From the NCBI GenBank assembly GCA_013696425.1, contig JACCYP010000219.1, positions 1 through 19,207 of the forward strand: 19,207 bases of DNA, written 5' to 3'. This document shows, in pieces, positions 18,053 through 19,207 of the stretch (the stretch's first letter is position 1; every line of letters starts with the position of its first letter). The notes beneath the pieces were generated by a model, which was not told where the DNA came from, made no database searches, and saw only the letters and a program-made list of their open reading frames with translations. The position numbers and the translations under genes were made by a program. The stretch is from Thermoleophilaceae bacterium. Lineage in GTDB: Bacteria > Actinomycetota > Thermoleophilia > Solirubrobacterales > Thermoleophilaceae.

Positions 18053-19207
18053 TACTTCTCGACGGTCACCCGGAAGGACAGCGACGGCTTGGCGGCGCCG
18101 GTCACCGGATCGCGGTACACGAACCGGAACGAGCCCGGGCCGGGAAGGCGCAGGCGGCGGCGGAAGTAGCCGCGCGGGTTCTTGCTGGTGAGCACGCCGG
18201 CGTCCTGCCAACCCGAGCCACCCTTCGGGAAGAACTGCAGGGCCGCGGCGACTCGCGCGCCGGTCGCGGCCGGGCGGTACTGGCCGAACACGGTGACGGA
18301 GCGCCCGGCGCGCCCGGTCGCGGGCGTCACGTGGAGCGCGCGCTGGTAGGCGGTGTAGCCGGGCTTGGCGCGCCCGCGCAGGGTGAACAGGCCGGTCTGG
18401 AAGGTGACCCAGTGCTTGGGGTCGCGGCGCGAGAACTGCGCCCGGGGCGCGTCGTCCACCAGCAGGAACTGCGCGAAGGAGGCCACGCGCGGGTTGCGGT
18501 AGGCGATGAACTCCGCCTCGTTGATCCACTCGGCCTGGCGCCGCTCTGGCACCTTCACGAACGGATCGGGTGGGCTCGTCTGGTAGCCGTACTCGGTGAT
18601 CCACACAGGCAGGCGCTTGGACTGGCGGAAGCGCCGGAAGCCGGCGTCGAGGGTGCGGATCAGCCGGTCGGTGTCGGCGATCGGTGCGTTGTCGGGCATC
18701 GGGTCGGACTCGCGCGGAGGGCCCTGGAAGCGGTAGGGGTGATGCGCGAATCCCGAGACGCGGAACAGACCCGGGTGGTCGGTGGCGAAGGTCGACCGGC
18801 CCTGCGGCGTGGAGGGACAGCCCCGCACGGCGGCGTCATTGCCCTGATAGGGCTTCGAGTTCGCGCGCAGGCAGTACAGCTCGCGGATGAACTCGAGCGT
18901 GCGCATGGCCTGGGCCACGCCGCGCTTGTCCCAGCCGCGGGGGGCCGTCTCGCCGAGCAGCACGACGTCGCCGTCGTGCCCGGAGGCCTTGAGCCCGAGC
19001 CACGCTGCATCCGCGAGCTGGCGGTACAGGGCCGCTCCGGCGGCGAGCTGCGGGCGGGCCCCCCCACGCGGATCGGGCAGCCACTGCGGGGTGAGCCAGC
19101 CCGGATGGTTCGGCTCGTTCCAGATCGACCAGTGGTCGACGCGCGGTAGGCGGCTCGCGGCGGGCTGCGCGGGCGCGGGCCGCTGCGGGGCGAGCAGGGA
19201 GTCGAGC
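18052..19207 (-). CDS. Clan GH-A glycoside hydrolase with C-terminal beta domain (N-terminus outside window)
   Basis: The frame is open through the right edge of the window; about 384 C-terminal residues are present. Read on the minus strand it gives RVDHWSIWNEPNHPGW, whose WNEPN carries the catalytic acid/base Glu of clan GH-A (cellulase/GH39-like folds). Further on, LPVWITEYGYQTSPPD supplies the nucleophile Glu on a late strand, preceded by FAHHPY. The last 95 or so residues, after ALHVTPATGRAGRSVTVFGQYRP, form an Ig-like or other beta-sandwich domain without catalytic motifs. The protein is probably secreted, but the signal region is not in view. The exact GH family and substrate cannot be decided here. 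It overlaps the kinase start by one base. Confidence 0.85.
   Translation of the reverse strand, partial: LDSLLAPQRPAPAQPAASRLPRVDHWSIWNEPNHPGWLTPQWLPDPRGGARPQLAAGAALYRQLADAAWLGLKASGHDGDVVLLGETAPRGWDKRGVAQAMRTLEFIRELYCLRANSKPYQGNDAAVRGCPSTPQGRSTFATDHPGLFRVSGFAHHPYRFQGPPRESDPMPDNAPIADTDRLIRTLDAGFRRFRQSKRLPVWITEYGYQTSPPDPFVKVPERRQAEWINEAEFIAYRNPRVASFAQFLLVDDAPRAQFSRRDPKHWVTFQTGLFTLRGRAKPGYTAYQRALHVTPATGRAGRSVTVFGQYRPAATGARVAAALQFFPKGGSGWQDAGVLTSKNPRGYFRRRLRLPGPGSFRFVYRDPVTGAAKPSLSFRVTVEK

Noticed and set aside
1..19207. tRNA, rRNA, insertion sequence or prophage
   Set aside because: I saw no cloverleaf with a CCA or TTCGA-type arm, no rRNA motifs, no transposase or integrase and no flanking terminal repeats.

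Overview
The window is 19.2 kb of gene-dense, very GC-rich DNA. It shows many GTG or TTG starts, GTGA, TAATG and TGATG stop/start overlaps, several genes that lack a Shine-Dalgarno and may be leaderless, and SigB/SigF-type stress sigma factors. This fits a high-GC actinobacterium. Gene style (DUF3089 lipase-like protein, secreted GH-A hydrolase with an Ig-like tail, split LigD, ANTAR regulator with a degenerate receiver) suggests Thermoleophilia/Solirubrobacterales, but that placement is inferred from gene content alone.

Layout. 1-990: the 3' end of mtnA (methionine salvage) and a GNAT acetyltransferase with a CRP-type palindrome in front. 1000-2000: an orphan ECF sigma factor followed by a decayed CDGSH gene. 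2003-7470: topoisomerase IB, divergent from a SigF-type sigma factor and a HAD phosphatase; then an ANTAR regulator, divergent from a second SigF-type sigma factor that overlaps a secreted DUF3089 hydrolase. 7493-10834: a split non-homologous end-joining set, with a PE-ligase LigD on the plus strand and a stand-alone LigD polymerase on the minus strand; between them lie a DUF1360 membrane protein and a small stress-type protein fired from one 25-bp divergent gap. 10855-14697: an operon of transhydrogenase pntAA-pntAB-pntB, an FKBP lipoprotein and a Zn-ribbon NUDIX hydrolase. 14667-15434 (minus): a PRC-barrel protein and an unknown protein. 15623-17220: an ECF sigma factor fused to a zinc-finger anti-sigma domain, a transmembrane segment and a Thr-rich tail, followed by an overlapping Pro/Thr-repeat ORF. 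17222-19207 (minus): a GH-A glycoside hydrolase (N-terminus beyond the edge) and a PfkB-type sugar kinase.

How it fits together. Four sigma factors lie within 16 kb. I find a recurring promoter pattern, GTTT (or GNNT), 15-16 bases, then GGG(T/C)A-like, matching known SigF/SigB promoters. It stands in front of the first SigF-type gene, topoisomerase IB, the USP-like/DUF1360 divergent pair, the PRC-barrel gene and, with a mismatch, the ECF gene. The second SigF-type gene appears to share an operon with the PE-ligase. The region therefore looks like a self-wired stress/dormancy and DNA-repair island (inference). The most unusual items are the two divergent stress promoters built on palindromes, the membrane-tethered sigma/anti-sigma fusion with a displaced Pro/Thr tail, the sigma-ligase operon, and a two-tier hairpin between convergent genes. 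No Ku gene, tRNA, rRNA, CRISPR array or insertion sequence is visible. No stretch longer than 300 bases lacks a gene; the largest gaps are 991-1238 and 3017-3247.
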